DNA of 64,000 nucleotides from Acetobacter orleanensis (GCF_001581005.1 NZ_LHZV01000066.1:62001-126000); one strand, 5' to 3'. Positions 1 to 9,572 are shown, counted from the first letter of the stretch. Made by a program: numbers and translations. The notes: generated by a model not told the origin, from the sequence alone.

Positions 1-23
1 GCCGCTTCCAAGGACCTCGCGTT

Positions 24-1268
24 ATGGCGCACGCTCTCCCTGTCTCTCCTCTCGCTCTGCCTCTCCCGGAACTAAAGGAGGTGCGCGGGGTGCGCCTAGG
101 TGCAGCGGAAGCTGGCATTCGCTACAAAGGCCGGACAGACCTTGTTCTGGCCGAATTTGCGCCGGGCACCACGGTGGCCGGTGTGTTTACCCGTTCAAAA
201 TGCCCCGGTGCTCCGGTTGACTGGTGCCGCGATAGCCTTCCCGCAGGGAAGGCCCGCGCCCTCGTCGTCAATGCCGGAAATGCCAACGTGTTTACCGGCC
301 GTGCTGGCCGCGAAACCTGTAAAGCCACAGCCGAGGCTGCCGCCCTACTCGCCGGATGTGAGCCTCAGGCCGTGTATCTGGCCTCCACCGGCGTAATTGG
401 TGAAATTCTGCCGCATGAGCGCATGACAACCGCCCTCCCGGCTCTGCATGACGCACTGTCCGCACAAGGCTGGGAAGCCGCGGCCCGTGGAATCATGACC
501 ACGGACACCTTCCCCAAAGCCGCCGTCCGCACCGCAATGCTGAACGGCACCGAAGTTCTTATTCAGGGCATTGCCAAAGGCAGCGGCATGGTCGCGCCCG
601 ACATGGCCACCATGCTGGCTTTTGTCGCCACCGATGCCGCCCTACCCGCCTCCGTCCTGCAATCCCTACTCTCTCAGGGTGTGAAGACAACCTTCAACTG
701 CATCACGGTCGATTCTGACACCTCCACCTCGGACATGGTGCTACTGTTTGCCACTGGCGCCGCCGGAAATGACGAGCTTTCTGACAGCACGCCCGCCAAC
801 GCCGCCGCCCTGACGGAATTTCGGGACGCCCTGCACGACGTGCTGCATGATCTGGCCCAGCTTGTCATCCGGGATGGAGAAGGCGCTACCAAGCTCATGA
901 CCATCAGCGTAACTGGCGCGGTATCTGACGAGTCCGCGTGGCGTGTTGCCATGGCCATTGGCAATTCTCCGCTGGTGAAAACAGCCGTGGCGGGGGAAGA
1001 CGCCAACTGGGGCCGCATTGTGATGGCCGTTGGCAAATGTGGGGAACCCGCGGACCGCGATACGCTTTCTGTCTCAATCGGCGGTGTCTGCATTGCGCGT
1101 GAAGGCATGGTTGTGCCGGGCTATGATGAAACGCCGGTTGTCGCCCACATGAAGGGGCATGACATTGATATCGCCGTAGACCTCGGCCTTGGCAATGGCT
1201 CCGCCCGCGCATGGAGTTGTGACCTGACGCACGGCTATATTGATATCAACGGCTCATACCGGAGCTGA
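24..1268 (+). CDS. argJ: Bifunctional glutamate N-acetyltransferase / amino-acid acetyltransferase ArgJ
   Basis: Transfers the acetyl group from N-acetylornithine to glutamate (and can use acetyl-CoA), closing the cyclic arginine pathway in the cytoplasm. The 414-residue product has the usual ArgJ length. It carries the self-cleavage site with the nucleophilic threonine (MATML, Thr196) that splits the precursor into alpha and beta chains, and the oxyanion-hole type motif STGVIG near residue 121. The C-terminal DLGLGNGSARAWSCDLTHGY block is typical of the family. The ATG is preceded by AAGGA ten bases upstream, so the N-terminus is probably complete even though it lies at the window edge. It is followed closely by the RDD protein gene, possibly in one transcript. 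Confidence 0.96.
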   Translation: MAHALPVSPLALPLPELKEVRGVRLGAAEAGIRYKGRTDLVLAEFAPGTTVAGVFTRSKCPGAPVDWCRDSLPAGKARALVVNAGNANVFTGRAGRETCKATAEAAALLAGCEPQAVYLASTGVIGEILPHERMTTALPALHDALSAQGWEAAARGIMTTDTFPKAAVRTAMLNGTEVLIQGIAKGSGMVAPDMATMLAFVATDAALPASVLQSLLSQGVKTTFNCITVDSDTSTSDMVLLFATGAAGNDELSDSTPANAAALTEFRDALHDVLHDLAQLVIRDGEGATKLMTISVTGAVSDESAWRVAMAIGNSPLVKTAVAGEDANWGRIVMAVGKCGEPADRDTLSVSIGGVCIAREGMVVPGYDETPVVAHMKGHDIDIAVDLGLGNGSARAWSCDLTHGYIDINGSYRS

Positions 1269-1291
1269 TCGCGTTTTAAGGAACAGGCCTG

Positions 1292-1927
1292 ATGTCTTCT
1301 TCCGCTTTTCCTCCCGGCTGGGGGCAGCCCTCTGGCACACAGAACGGCGCAGGCTTTCCGCAAGGGAACAATGGCCGCCCTGTCTGGATTTATGCCGGGT
1401 TCTGGTGGCGTGTTTGGGCGTTTCTGATCGACAGCCTCATCCTCACCATGGTGAATGCCGTGCTGGGCTATTTCATCCTGCCGGATTTCAAGGTCCAGTG
1501 GGAAGAACTGCCTGTGCCGGACGCCTCGGGCCAAACGGTGGACGTGGTGGATATTGCGCAGCATGTGCAGCCCGACACCATTTCCGTGCTCATCCCGCAT
1601 ATTCAGGCTGGCAATTGGCATCTGCCGGGGCTTCTCTTGGCTCTGGTGCCTGCTCTGTATTTTATTCTGTTTGAATCCTCACGCTTTCGGGCCACGCCGG
1701 GCAAACGCCTGTGTCAGCTTGAAGTCACGACCCTTGACGGTGCGCGTATTTCCATTGGCCGTGCCACACTGCGCTTTCTCATCAAGGCGCTGCTCTCCTT
1801 TCCCCTCCTGTATATTGGCGTGTTGATGGTGGCCTTTACGCGCAGGAAGCAGGCACTGCATGACCTGATTGCCGGAACATTGGTTATCCGCGCAGAAAAC
1901 ACGCAGTTGGTTACGTTCGACTCCTGA
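1292..1927 (+). CDS. RDD family membrane protein
   Basis: A 211-residue integral membrane protein of unknown transport or regulatory role. A short Pro/Gly/Gln-rich cytoplasmic N-terminus (about residues 1-30) precedes the RDD domain. That domain has a first membrane helix near FWWRVWAFLIDSLILTMV (the family's R...D signature), a second around residues 108-128, and the TPGKRLCQLEV segment leading to a last hydrophobic helix and the QALHDLIAGT motif. Family membership is clear from these motifs, but the substrate or partner cannot be told. It starts 23 bp after argJ with an AAGGA Shine-Dalgarno sequence, so co-transcription with argJ is likely. Confidence 0.85.
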   Translation: MSSSAFPPGWGQPSGTQNGAGFPQGNNGRPVWIYAGFWWRVWAFLIDSLILTMVNAVLGYFILPDFKVQWEELPVPDASGQTVDVVDIAQHVQPDTISVLIPHIQAGNWHLPGLLLALVPALYFILFESSRFRATPGKRLCQLEVTTLDGARISIGRATLRFLIKALLSFPLLYIGVLMVAFTRRKQALHDLIAGTLVIRAENTQLVTFDS

Positions 1928-2098
1928 CACTGCGCCTTTTCTGGGCGCCTCCTCTGGGCCACTCTGCTGGCGGCCCATCTGGCTCTCTGGCCGCACACCT
2001 TGATACCGCGAGATTTGCCCCCTACCCTTGTGCCTAACATAGGGGCCGCACCTGTGCCCCTTTCCTGATCGATCGTTCAAACAAGGATACGGCACGTT

Positions 2099-4762
2099 AT
2101 GGCGGCAGAGAGCCTGCACCAGAGTACGACCCGAGCCCCCACGGCTTCTCCCTTTTCTTCTGTAGCCAGATTTGCCCCCGGGCTCTGTTTTGCCCGTCTT
2201 CTCGTGTGCGGGCTTCTGATGTTCGGACTTCTGATGTTCGGGCTCGCGCCCCGGCTCACCAGTCAGGCTTTGGCGGCGGATGCACCATCAACCGCCACCC
2301 CGACCACCGCGACACCCACCGGCAACCTCAGCCGGCAGGATGCGGAGCAGCTTCTCAGCGTTCTGAATGACCCCAAGAAGCGGCAGGATTTTACCAATAC
2401 GCTGACGCTGATGGCCAAAGGGCTCCCCGCGACCCAATCCGCCGCGACACCCGCTACACGCAAAGATGCTGCCGCCACCGTTATTGACAGTGATGTGCAT
2501 TCTGAGCTGAACGGCCTGAACAGCACGCTGCATGGCTATATGCAGAATTTTACGGGACTGTTTAAAGACCTCCGCTCGGTCGGGACATGGTTCCACAGGG
2601 AAATCAGTAACCCAGAGTCCCGCAAAACGCTGATTGATGCCTTCAGCCGCGCCCTGATTATCATGCTGGTGGCTGTAGCACTGGAACGCTGCATCAGTCT
2701 TTTGCTTAAAAAGCCGCTGAGTGCCGTCACCGCGCATGCGGAAGCGCGGGAACGCAAGCAGGACGCTGCCGTTGCGGTTGAAGCTGTGCAGACCGCGACC
2801 TCCACACCGGATGGAGACAACACCACAACCCGCGCGGATGACCAGCGCCGCCGGAATGAGGTGATGCGCTACCTCATCCGCGTGCCTTATAATATCCTGC
2901 ATTTTCTCCTCAAACTGCTGCCCGTCGCCGTCTTTTTCGGGCTTGGCTATCTGGGTGCGGAATTCCTGACCACAACACAGCAGGCCAGCACCGTCACCAT
3001 TACGCTGACGAATGCCTATGTCATTGCTCGCTGCCTCTATCTGCTGGTGGAAACGGCTCTGGCCCCGCGTTCCCCCGCCATTCGCCTGGCACCCGCGCAG
3101 AATGAAACCGCGCGGATGCTCACCCGCTGGTGGAACGTGCTGGTCGCAGCGCCTTCACTGATTATCTGTCTCTCCACTCTGGGGAGCGAGTTCGATCTGG
3201 CCCCGCGCGGCACAGAAGCCATGATGCGTGCGGTTGTGCTGGTCCAGCATCTGATTATTGCCGCCTTCATCTGGCGGATTCGCCATATTGTCGCCAATGC
3301 CCTGCAACCCTCTGAGAATATGCGCAAAAAAGCCTTTTGGGCTTTTGTTGGCACGCTGGCACGGTTCTGGTGGATTCCTGTGCTGTTTCTGGACATCGCC
3401 CTGTGGTTTGTCTGGGCGGCCCACCTTAAGGGCGGTTATCAATGGATTCTGCGCGGCACCGGCCTGACATTTGCTTTTCTGATACTCTCCCGTCTGGCGG
3501 CCGTGCTGGCCTATGGCTTGCAGGATCGGCTGTTCCGCGTGAGTGACACGATGGAGGCGAACTATCCCGGCCTCCAGAAAAGGGCGGATTATTATTATCC
3601 GTTTGTGCGCCGCGTACTGACCATTGTCATTGTCTTCATGACCTGCGTGATTATTGCGCAAAGCTGGGGTGTGCCGAGCTTCCAGTTCTTTTTCCATTCC
3701 GCTCTGGGCGCACGGCTTGTGGGGGCAGCCCTCAGTCTGGCTATCGGGGCCACCATTGCGGCTCTGGCATGGGAAGTTATCAATGGTCTGCTGAACAAGC
3801 AGATTGACCGCTACACATCCACTTCCCAAGCCTCACGCGCAACGCGGTTGCGCACCGTACTGCCCATTATTCGCACCGTGCTGCTGGCCATCATCATCAT
3901 CGTGGTGTCCGTCACCACGCTTTCGCAAATTGGCATTAACGTCACGCCATTGCTGACGGGTGCTGGCATTATGGGTGTGGGCCTGTCTTTTGGTTCCCAA
4001 AGTCTGGTGAAGGACGTGATCACCGGCTTTTTCATGCTGGCGGAAAACGCCATTCAGGTGGGGGACTGGGTGACCACTGGGGGCGTTTCCGGCACGGTGG
4101 AACATCTGTCCATCCGCACCCTGCGGGTCCGCTCCTTTGATGGTGACCTGCATATTATCCCGTTCTCCTCAGTGACCTCCATTGCCAACACGGGCCGTGG
4201 CTTTAACCAGATTATTGTCAAACAGGTGCTTGATCTGAGCGAGGACACGGAAAAAGTCGCCAAGCTGATGGCGTCCATCATTGCGGACATGCGCAAGGAG
4301 GACGCCTACAGCCATATGATCTATTCGGATTATGCGGATCTCGGCGTGGATCTGACAGACGGCAACGGCGCCATTCTGGTAGGAACCATCAAGACCGCAC
4401 CGATGATGAAGTGGAAAGTGCAGCGAGAGTTCTATCGCCGTCTGTCCAGCCTGATGGTGGAAGCAGGCGTGAAATATTACACGTCCACGTCCTATTCCAC
4501 CACGCCGCCGGGCAACAGCCTGCATCTTGCTGTGGATGATCTGCCCGAAACCTTTACTGCCCATGCGCCGCCTGCACCGACGCAGGAGCCTGCTGCGCCG
4601 CAATCAGTGTCACACCCCGTCAAAACCGAAAACGCGAACGAGAAAAAAGACGGTGCCTCTAAAGACGGTGCTTCTGTGGAAAAAACTGACAGACACGCGC
4701 AAAAGTCTGAAGAGAAACACACGCCCCCCGCTGCTTCCGGAGAAGGTTTACCCCATGCCTGA
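2099..4762 (+). CDS. Large MscS-family mechanosensitive channel
   Basis: An 887-residue inner-membrane protein with an N-terminal hydrophobic signal or anchor (about residues 25-60), a periplasmic or linker region and many membrane helices. The conserved MscS pore and cytoplasmic domain lies from about residue 580. Its pore-lining glycine-rich helix TGAGIMGVGLSFGSQSLVKD (near residue 620) and the following GFFMLAENAIQVGDWV beta domain are diagnostic. The last roughly 70 residues are a Lys/Glu/Ala/Pro-rich low-complexity tail. The family releases osmolytes on hypo-osmotic shock. The length fits the large, multi-helix MscS relatives rather than minimal MscS. AAGGA lies 11 bases before the ATG. 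The 3' end overlaps the next gene by 8 bp. Confidence 0.9.
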   Translation: MAAESLHQSTTRAPTASPFSSVARFAPGLCFARLLVCGLLMFGLLMFGLAPRLTSQALAADAPSTATPTTATPTGNLSRQDAEQLLSVLNDPKKRQDFTNTLTLMAKGLPATQSAATPATRKDAAATVIDSDVHSELNGLNSTLHGYMQNFTGLFKDLRSVGTWFHREISNPESRKTLIDAFSRALIIMLVAVALERCISLLLKKPLSAVTAHAEARERKQDAAVAVEAVQTATSTPDGDNTTTRADDQRRRNEVMRYLIRVPYNILHFLLKLLPVAVFFGLGYLGAEFLTTTQQASTVTITLTNAYVIARCLYLLVETALAPRSPAIRLAPAQNETARMLTRWWNVLVAAPSLIICLSTLGSEFDLAPRGTEAMMRAVVLVQHLIIAAFIWRIRHIVANALQPSENMRKKAFWAFVGTLARFWWIPVLFLDIALWFVWAAHLKGGYQWILRGTGLTFAFLILSRLAAVLAYGLQDRLFRVSDTMEANYPGLQKRADYYYPFVRRVLTIVIVFMTCVIIAQSWGVPSFQFFFHSALGARLVGAALSLAIGATIAALAWEVINGLLNKQIDRYTSTSQASRATRLRTVLPIIRTVLLAIIIIVVSVTTLSQIGINVTPLLTGAGIMGVGLSFGSQSLVKDVITGFFMLAENAIQVGDWVTTGGVSGTVEHLSIRTLRVRSFDGDLHIIPFSSVTSIANTGRGFNQIIVKQVLDLSEDTEKVAKLMASIIADMRKEDAYSHMIYSDYADLGVDLTDGNGAILVGTIKTAPMMKWKVQREFYRRLSSLMVEAGVKYYTSTSYSTTPPGNSLHLAVDDLPETFTAHAPPAPTQEPAAPQSVSHPVKTENANEKKDGASKDGASVEKTDRHAQKSEEKHTPPAASGEGLPHA

Positions 4763-5513
4763 TACTCTCCCACACGCTCTCCCGCCAGAAACCCTCACAG
4801 CACTGGGTGCTCTGGAAGCACCGCTAGGCCAGAACGGCTTTGCCTACGAGCAGGCCGCCGCCGTGCGCCCGCTTCTGGAACAGTTCGGGATGGAGCAGTG
4901 GGAGACGTTTGCAGAAAGCTGGAACCATCTGGGGGTTGATCGCTACATGGCGGATGGCGGCCGTTACCGCCGCCGCCGCCACGCGACGTTCACCCTGACG
5001 GAAGATCAGATTCTCCGAAAACCGCATCAACCGCATTACCAGAGCCGGGATTACAATACGCTCAATGGTGGCATTGAGCGCTGGTTTAAGCCAATCACCC
5101 CGGCCATAGGGGAGCACCCGGCCCTTCTGGCTATCCTGCGCCTGACCCAACATATTGCGGATGACCTCACTCCGCAGGCCCAGCGCCCCGTGGCGTGGCA
5201 TGCGGAAGTCCATCAGTTCCGGATTGAAGCCAGCCCGGACGCAGCCGGACGCCCCACCCCGGAAGGCTTACACCGGGACGGCGTGGACTGGGTCTGTGTG
5301 ATGATGGTGCGCCGGGACAATATCGCCCGGGGCGAGACAACCATCCATGACCTGAACCGCCAGCCAGTCGGCAGTTTTACGTTAACAGATCCGATGGATA
5401 CCGCTCTGGTGAATGACAGCCGGGTTTATCATGGAGTAACGCCGGTCAAACCTGTTGACCCGGCCCATCCGGCCTATCGGGATGTTCTGGTTGTCACGCT
5501 CCGGCACGAATAA
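4755..5513 (+). CDS. 2OG-Fe(II) dioxygenase family protein (amino-acid hydroxylase-like)
   Basis: A 252-residue cytoplasmic protein resembling the 2OG-Fe dioxygenase group that includes bacterial free L-amino-acid hydroxylases. The metal triad is visible as H-x-D in LHRDGVDW (His173, Asp175) and a distal His in SRVYHGVTP (His226). The open frame extends upstream inside the MscS gene. I take the ATG at 4755 because AGAAGG lies just before it and the protein then begins MPDTLPHALPPE, in family-typical size. It overlaps the MscS stop by 8 bp, so translational coupling is probable. The actual substrate is not predictable here. It converges on the small membrane protein gene downstream. Confidence 0.82.
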   Translation: MPDTLPHALPPETLTALGALEAPLGQNGFAYEQAAAVRPLLEQFGMEQWETFAESWNHLGVDRYMADGGRYRRRRHATFTLTEDQILRKPHQPHYQSRDYNTLNGGIERWFKPITPAIGEHPALLAILRLTQHIADDLTPQAQRPVAWHAEVHQFRIEASPDAAGRPTPEGLHRDGVDWVCVMMVRRDNIARGETTIHDLNRQPVGSFTLTDPMDTALVNDSRVYHGVTPVKPVDPAHPAYRDVLVVTLRHE

Positions 5514-5530
5514 CCGGAGACAGGCGGGTT

Positions 5531-5836
5531 TTAATAGCCCGCGTGATACATGGCGTTAAAGCCGAGGGCGGCAAAGCAGAACACGAACACCATTGCCCCG
5601 ACCATCTGGAACACTTCCTTGATGGCCACACCTTCAGAGTCTTGCGTGGCGGACGGCACGGGTGCCGGAGTTACTGGCAGAACGGGGTCCGCCGTAACCG
5701 CGTGGTCGTCTTGCCCAGTTACGTCATGCTCTGCCAGTTCATGTCCCGTCAGTTCATGCTCTGCATGCAGGTCAGTCTCGGGGGGATATGTCTGATGAAC
5801 CACGGATGCATCGGGCGATGAATCTGTTTCTGGCAT
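5531..5836 (-). CDS. Small acidic, His-rich tail-anchored hypothetical protein
   Basis: I do not recognise this 101-residue protein. It has a long hydrophilic region rich in Glu, Asp, His, Thr and Pro (residues 1-70) and one C-terminal membrane helix (VFQMVGAMVFVFCFAALGFNAMY, near residues 75-97). It is therefore probably anchored by its tail with the N-terminal part in the cytoplasm or periplasm. A strong AAGGGGGA Shine-Dalgarno sequence lies just upstream of the ATG, which supports a real gene. It converges with the dioxygenase gene across 17 bp. A GCGGG/CCCGC hairpin at the junction may serve as a weak terminator. Confidence 0.65.
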   Translation of the reverse strand: MPETDSSPDASVVHQTYPPETDLHAEHELTGHELAEHDVTGQDDHAVTADPVLPVTPAPVPSATQDSEGVAIKEVFQMVGAMVFVFCFAALGFNAMYHAGY

Positions 5837-6010
5837 GGCAATCCCCCTTCATTTTTTGCAATGCAGATTTGTAACTTGCACTTATCTGGGTCTGAAAGGG
5901 CGCATCGTCAAGTCTGGGTTTTGAATAAACGTCATCAATGTTTTCAGCCGGGGTAGACGGAAAGCCTGCTGGCAGGCACATGAAAAGATCTATTTTCAGG
6001 AGTGCTTGCC

Positions 6011-6430
6011 ATGAAGCCGCGTTTCGCCTCTGCCCTTATCCCGCTCAGCCTCGCGTTCGCTGCGCCGCTTTCCGCCCCACTGTCCGCACTGGCTGCCACG
6101 CCCAAGGCGCAGGCACCCGTCACACAGGCGCATTACGAGACCGCTGTTTTTGTCGGACAATGGGCCATTATGGCGATGGACCCCGTTACAGTTGCCGCAA
6201 ACAAGGCCACAGGCCCGGCAGAACGTCTGCTGGTTACGCTGCCTGAGTCGCTGAAGAAAATTGTCGGGCAGGATAAGTTCAGCCTCACCCGCGCCTCTGG
6301 CTCCACGTGGAACGGCAAGCAGGGTGACCTGACTGTGACTTTCAAACTTGTTTCAGAAAATAGCGCACAGATTCAAATTACCGGAGAAGGCACCCACAAG
6401 CTGGACCTTCCCCTCTATCGGGATAACTAA
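6011..6430 (+). CDS. Secreted hypothetical protein
   Basis: A 139-residue protein with a clear Sec signal peptide: MKPRFASALIPLSLAF followed by an Ala-rich cleavage region ending near ALAATPKA. The mature part has no motif I recognise. It contains LPESLKKIVGQDKFSLTRASG and a C-terminal beta-rich segment, suggesting a small periplasmic beta protein. I chose ATG 6011 because CAGGAG lies eight to nine bases upstream. An in-frame GTG three codons earlier would overlap that site. It converges with the cbpA-like gene, with a strong hairpin between them. Confidence 0.75.
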   Translation: MKPRFASALIPLSLAFAAPLSAPLSALAATPKAQAPVTQAHYETAVFVGQWAIMAMDPVTVAANKATGPAERLLVTLPESLKKIVGQDKFSLTRASGSTWNGKQGDLTVTFKLVSENSAQIQITGEGTHKLDLPLYRDN

Positions 6431-6461
6431 AAGCCTCTGCGCCCTTAGCCGGAATACCCGC

Positions 6462-6500
6462 TTCTGTGTCTGACCGCTCACTGGCGGCACAGACACAGAA
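6462..6500. terminator. Inverted repeat between convergent genes
   Basis: TTCTGTGTCTG at 6462-6472 pairs perfectly with CAGACACAGAA at 6490-6500, and an inner CCGC/GCGG pair extends the hairpin. It sits exactly between the convergent secreted-protein and cbpA-like genes, so a shared transcript-end hairpin is the simplest reading. There is no uridine run on either strand, so intrinsic termination is uncertain. Confidence 0.5.
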
Positions 6501-6515
6501 CGCACTCATAAGTGG

Positions 6516-7424
6516 TCAAGCCGTTTCGGTAGGTGTCCATGTTTTCAGGAACTCTTCCAGCGCTGCGTCTGGCTTCCCGATTTTAATTTGCAACGTGACG
6601 TACAGATTCCCGGCTTCCCGCGTACCATGCGCCTGCACGCCTTTGCCGCGTAAACGCAGTTTTGTACCGCTGTCTGACTGCGCGGGCACGTTCATTTTTA
6701 CCGGCCCTGTCGGGGTCGGCACCGTAATGGGGCCACCCAGCACGGCGGTTTTCAGGTCCACCGGCAAAACTTCGTTCAGGTCAAACCCATCCCGCGTATA
6801 GGCCGGGTCTGACTGCACCGTCACGGTAATCAGCGCATCCCCCTCCGGGCCGCCCTGCACACCGGGGCCACCTTTGCCGCGCAGGCGCAGGGTCTGGCCA
6901 TCTTCAATGCCCGGTGGAATGCGAACATCCAGCGTTGCCCCTTCCGGCAGCGTGATACGGGACTTCCCTCCTGTGACCGAATCCAGAAAGCTGACCTTCA
7001 GGGAATAAGATCGGTCTGCCCCTTTGCGCGGCCCGGCGGAACGCCGCCCACGGCCTGTGAACATGCCGCTGAACAGATCGCCCAGATCTTCCTCACTAAA
7101 GCCCTGCCCCTGTCCGCCGCCGTAACGGAAGCCACCCGGACCAGCACCGTAATTCCCGTAGCCACCGCCGCCGCCGCCAAAACCGGGGTGGCGTTCCTGC
7201 CCTGCGGCATCAATTTCGCCCCGGTCAAACCGGGCGCGCTTTTCCGTATCGGACAGCAGATCATTCGCTTGCCCAATGGCCTTGAACTGTTCTTCGGCAA
7301 CTGTGTCACCGGGGTTCAAGTCGGGGTGATATTTCTTGGCAAGGTTACGATAGGCCTTGCGGATATCATCCTGACTGGCGGTTTTGGAAACCCCCAGAAC
7401 CTCATAAGGATCACGCACACTCAT
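6516..7424 (-). CDS. cbpA: CbpA-like DnaJ co-chaperone (J domain, no zinc finger)
   Basis: A 302-residue class B Hsp40. The N-terminal J domain (residues 4-70) has the Hsp70-stimulating HPD tripeptide at 33-35. A Gly/Tyr/Phe-rich linker follows (about 78-130), then a DnaJ C-terminal substrate-binding region ([17 protein letters not shown], then [23 protein letters not shown]). The CxxCxGxG zinc-finger repeats of true DnaJ are absent, so this is a CbpA-type protein. In other bacteria such proteins bind curved DNA and assist DnaK. AAGGAGG precedes the ATG, and the start overlaps the stop of the small upstream gene by four bases (ATGA), indicating an operon. Confidence 0.88.
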   Translation of the reverse strand: MSVRDPYEVLGVSKTASQDDIRKAYRNLAKKYHPDLNPGDTVAEEQFKAIGQANDLLSDTEKRARFDRGEIDAAGQERHPGFGGGGGGYGNYGAGPGGFRYGGGQGQGFSEEDLGDLFSGMFTGRGRRSAGPRKGADRSYSLKVSFLDSVTGGKSRITLPEGATLDVRIPPGIEDGQTLRLRGKGGPGVQGGPEGDALITVTVQSDPAYTRDGFDLNEVLPVDLKTAVLGGPITVPTPTGPVKMNVPAQSDSGTKLRLRGKGVQAHGTREAGNLYVTLQIKIGKPDAALEEFLKTWTPTETA

Positions 7425-7597
7425 GCCACACCTCCTTGATCAGAAGGCGGGTTGGGGTCTGCTCCAAAATTCATTGTGTCCAGCAGGCTGATCAGCAGGG
7501 CAACTGTCACATCCTGACTATACCCGGCTTTATCTGCCTCACTGACAAGGGCTGCAAGGCGGGGTTTGAGAAATGCCTCCGCCGTCATGTTGTCCAT
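7421..7597 (-). CDS. Small hypothetical protein co-transcribed with cbpA
   Basis: A 58-residue protein, [22 protein letters not shown] and onward, of no recognised family. It is mostly helical with an acidic C-terminus. The ATGA overlap with the cbpA start supports its being translated and coupled. The start is chosen at ATG 7597 because GGAG lies about 11 bases upstream. A TTG at 7666 would add 23 residues and a second ATG at 7588 would remove three. A role linked to the co-chaperone is only an inference from position. Confidence 0.55.
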   Translation of the reverse strand: MDNMTAEAFLKPRLAALVSEADKAGYSQDVTVALLISLLDTMNFGADPNPPSDQGGVA

Positions 7598-7846
7598 AGA
7601 GTTTGTTGCTCCGCTTATCGTTCGCAGGCGGTTCTGTTGGTCAGACCGGCCTGATAATGGTTTCAATATCTTATTCTAGATAATGGGAACGCTCCGGGGT
7701 GCGGTCAATGGACAACACGGGCGGCACGGGCTGGCGCACACCAGATACGCACGGCCCAGACATTTCCAAAGAAGCGATAGCCTCATGCCGCCAGACTGAC
7801 TATAAGCCTAGAAGAGACGATAAACTATTTGAGTGGAGAACCGGCA

Positions 7847-8146
7847 ATGGCTGACAAACCGCGTTTTTTTGATGATCTTGCTGGTGTGGCCGGCGGTGCT
7901 TTGTCTGCCCTGACGGGCGCTAAAGAAGAAATGAACGCCATTGTGCGCAGCCGCGTGGATGAAGTGCTGACCAGCCTTCAGGTTGTCCGGCGTGAAGAAT
8001 TTGAAGTGGTGCGTGAACTCGCCGCCCGCGCCCGCATCGGGCAGGAAGAAGCCGAACGCCGCATCACCGCGCTGGAAGCCCGGCTGGATGCGCTGGAGCA
8101 GAAAAACCACGGTGACCACGCGCACCACACCCCACACACGTCCTGA
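7847..8146 (+). CDS. ubiK: UbiK-type accessory factor (BMFP domain)
   Basis: A 99-residue protein of the UbiK/BMFP family, which helps assemble or serve the soluble ubiquinone-biosynthesis complex and binds lipids. The N-terminal part (FFDDLAGVAGGALSALTGAKEE) is amphipathic, and the C-terminal half (VVRREEFEVVRELAARARIGQEEAERRITALEARLDALE) is the typical trimeric coiled coil. The very end is His-rich. ATG 7847 is chosen because GGAG is nine bases upstream; the frame is open further back to a TTG. A ubiquinone hydroxylase gene lies elsewhere in the window, consistent with a respiratory, ubiquinone-using organism. Confidence 0.82.
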   Translation: MADKPRFFDDLAGVAGGALSALTGAKEEMNAIVRSRVDEVLTSLQVVRREEFEVVRELAARARIGQEEAERRITALEARLDALEQKNHGDHAHHTPHTS

Positions 8147-8192
8147 GCGCAGCGTCTATCCGCATCACCCTGCTACGTACGGAGAGTGAGCC

Positions 8193-8693
8193 ATGCCCGC
8201 GTTATTGACAGATACCTCCAAACCACCCGTTAATCCGCTGGATCTGATGGAACAGGTCATTTGTGGACATGGCTGGAATTTTGAGCGTTGCAACGCAACC
8301 GAAATGGCCGTGGAAGCCCCCGGCAAATGGTGCGATTACGGGCTGTTTTTCTCATGGTCGGCAGAGCTTGGGGCCGTGCATTTTACCTGCGCGTTTGACC
8401 TCAAGGCCCCTCAACCCCAGCAGCGCATGCTGTATGAGCTGATCGGCATGGCCAATGAGCGCATGTGGATTGGCCATTTCAGTCTGGATCAGGAAGACGG
8501 TGTTCTGCTGTTCCGCCACGCTTTACTGCTGCGCGGGGCCAGTATGTCTGTCGAAATCTTTGAAGATATGATCGACATTGCGCTGACAGAGTGTGAACGC
8601 TTTTACCCGGCCTTTCAGTTTTTCCTCTGGGGAGGGCAAAGCCCGGCCGATGCTTTGGCAGCCGCCATGCTGGACTGTCAGGGAGAAGCATGA
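8193..8693 (+). CDS. YbjN domain-containing protein
   Basis: A 166-residue cytoplasmic protein of the YbjN type-III-chaperone-like fold family. Recognition is from the layout: an N-terminal helix (LDLMEQVICGHGWNFERC), a beta sheet with GKWCDYGLFFSWSAELGAVHFTCAF, then LYELIGMANERMWIGHFSL and the late LTECERFYPAFQFFLWGG helix. Function is poorly defined in the family. GGAGAGTGAGCC precedes the ATG. The stop overlaps the start of proC (ATGATG), so the two are probably translated together. Confidence 0.8.
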   Translation: MPALLTDTSKPPVNPLDLMEQVICGHGWNFERCNATEMAVEAPGKWCDYGLFFSWSAELGAVHFTCAFDLKAPQPQQRMLYELIGMANERMWIGHFSLDQEDGVLLFRHALLLRGASMSVEIFEDMIDIALTECERFYPAFQFFLWGGQSPADALAAAMLDCQGEA

Positions 8694-9517
8694 TGGCGGC
8701 GCAGACCACGCCGCTCCCCTCTGTCCTGCTGGTGGGGTGTGGCCAGATGGGGAGTTCCATGCTGGAAGGGTGGCTGGCGCATGGGCTAAAACCCTCCGTC
8801 GTGCTGGACCGGCATGACCGCGCTCTGCCTGCCCCCCATAAACTGGCCGCAACTCTGGATGCTGTTCCGGCAGAGTTTCAACCGGATATCATTATTCTGG
8901 CGGTCAAACCCCAGAAAGCGGATGAGGTGCTGGGGGCTCTGGCGCAGCGTTTCCCCAATGCCACGCTGTTAACCGTTATGGCAGGCCGCACGGTGGCAAG
9001 CCTGACGGCGTGTTATACACATAGCAACCCCAAGGCTCAGCCTGTTATTATCCGGGCCATGCCCAACACGCCCTGCGCAATCGGCGCAGGGATGAGCGGC
9101 CTTTACGCCCCTCCGAACGCCACGGAGGAACAAAAGGCGCAGTGTGACGCTCTGCTTCGCGCAGTGGGCGACACGGTCTGGGTTGCGCAAGAAGAGCAGA
9201 TGGATTCCGTAACGGCTCTTTCCGGTAGTGGACCAGCTTACATCTTCCTGCTGGCTGAACTGCTGGAAAAAGCTGGGGTGGAGCAAGGCCTTCCTGCCGA
9301 AACTGCCCGCACGCTGGCCCGAAAAACTATTTACGGCGCAGGTGCTCTGCTCAACCAGTCTCCCGTGGATGCAGAAGAATTGCGCCGCCGTGTAACCAGC
9401 CCCGGCGGCACCACGGCGGAAGCTCTGAAAATTTTCATGGCCCCGGACGCATGGCCCGCCACAGTGCCGCAGGCCGTGGCTGCCGCCGCTAGACGCGCCA
9501 AAGAGCTTTCAACCTGA
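8690..9517 (+). CDS. proC: Pyrroline-5-carboxylate reductase
   Basis: Catalyses the last step of proline synthesis, NAD(P)H-dependent reduction of pyrroline-5-carboxylate. The 275-residue length is typical. Visible features are the N-terminal Rossmann motif VLLVGCGQMGSSMLEGW (about residues 12-28), the RAMPNTPCAIGAGM block, and the C-terminal signature TALSGSGPAYIFLLAELLEKAG with RRRVTSPGGTTAEAL. Two successive ATG codons are possible starts. GGGAG lies just upstream of the first. It is coupled to the YbjN gene by a four-base overlap. Confidence 0.95.
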   Translation: MMAAQTTPLPSVLLVGCGQMGSSMLEGWLAHGLKPSVVLDRHDRALPAPHKLAATLDAVPAEFQPDIIILAVKPQKADEVLGALAQRFPNATLLTVMAGRTVASLTACYTHSNPKAQPVIIRAMPNTPCAIGAGMSGLYAPPNATEEQKAQCDALLRAVGDTVWVAQEEQMDSVTALSGSGPAYIFLLAELLEKAGVEQGLPAETARTLARKTIYGAGALLNQSPVDAEELRRRVTSPGGTTAEALKIFMAPDAWPATVPQAVAAAARRAKELST

Positions 9518-9572
9518 CCCACGCGACCTGCCGCTTTATCTCCCTCTTTTTCGACAAACAGGCTTCTTTCTT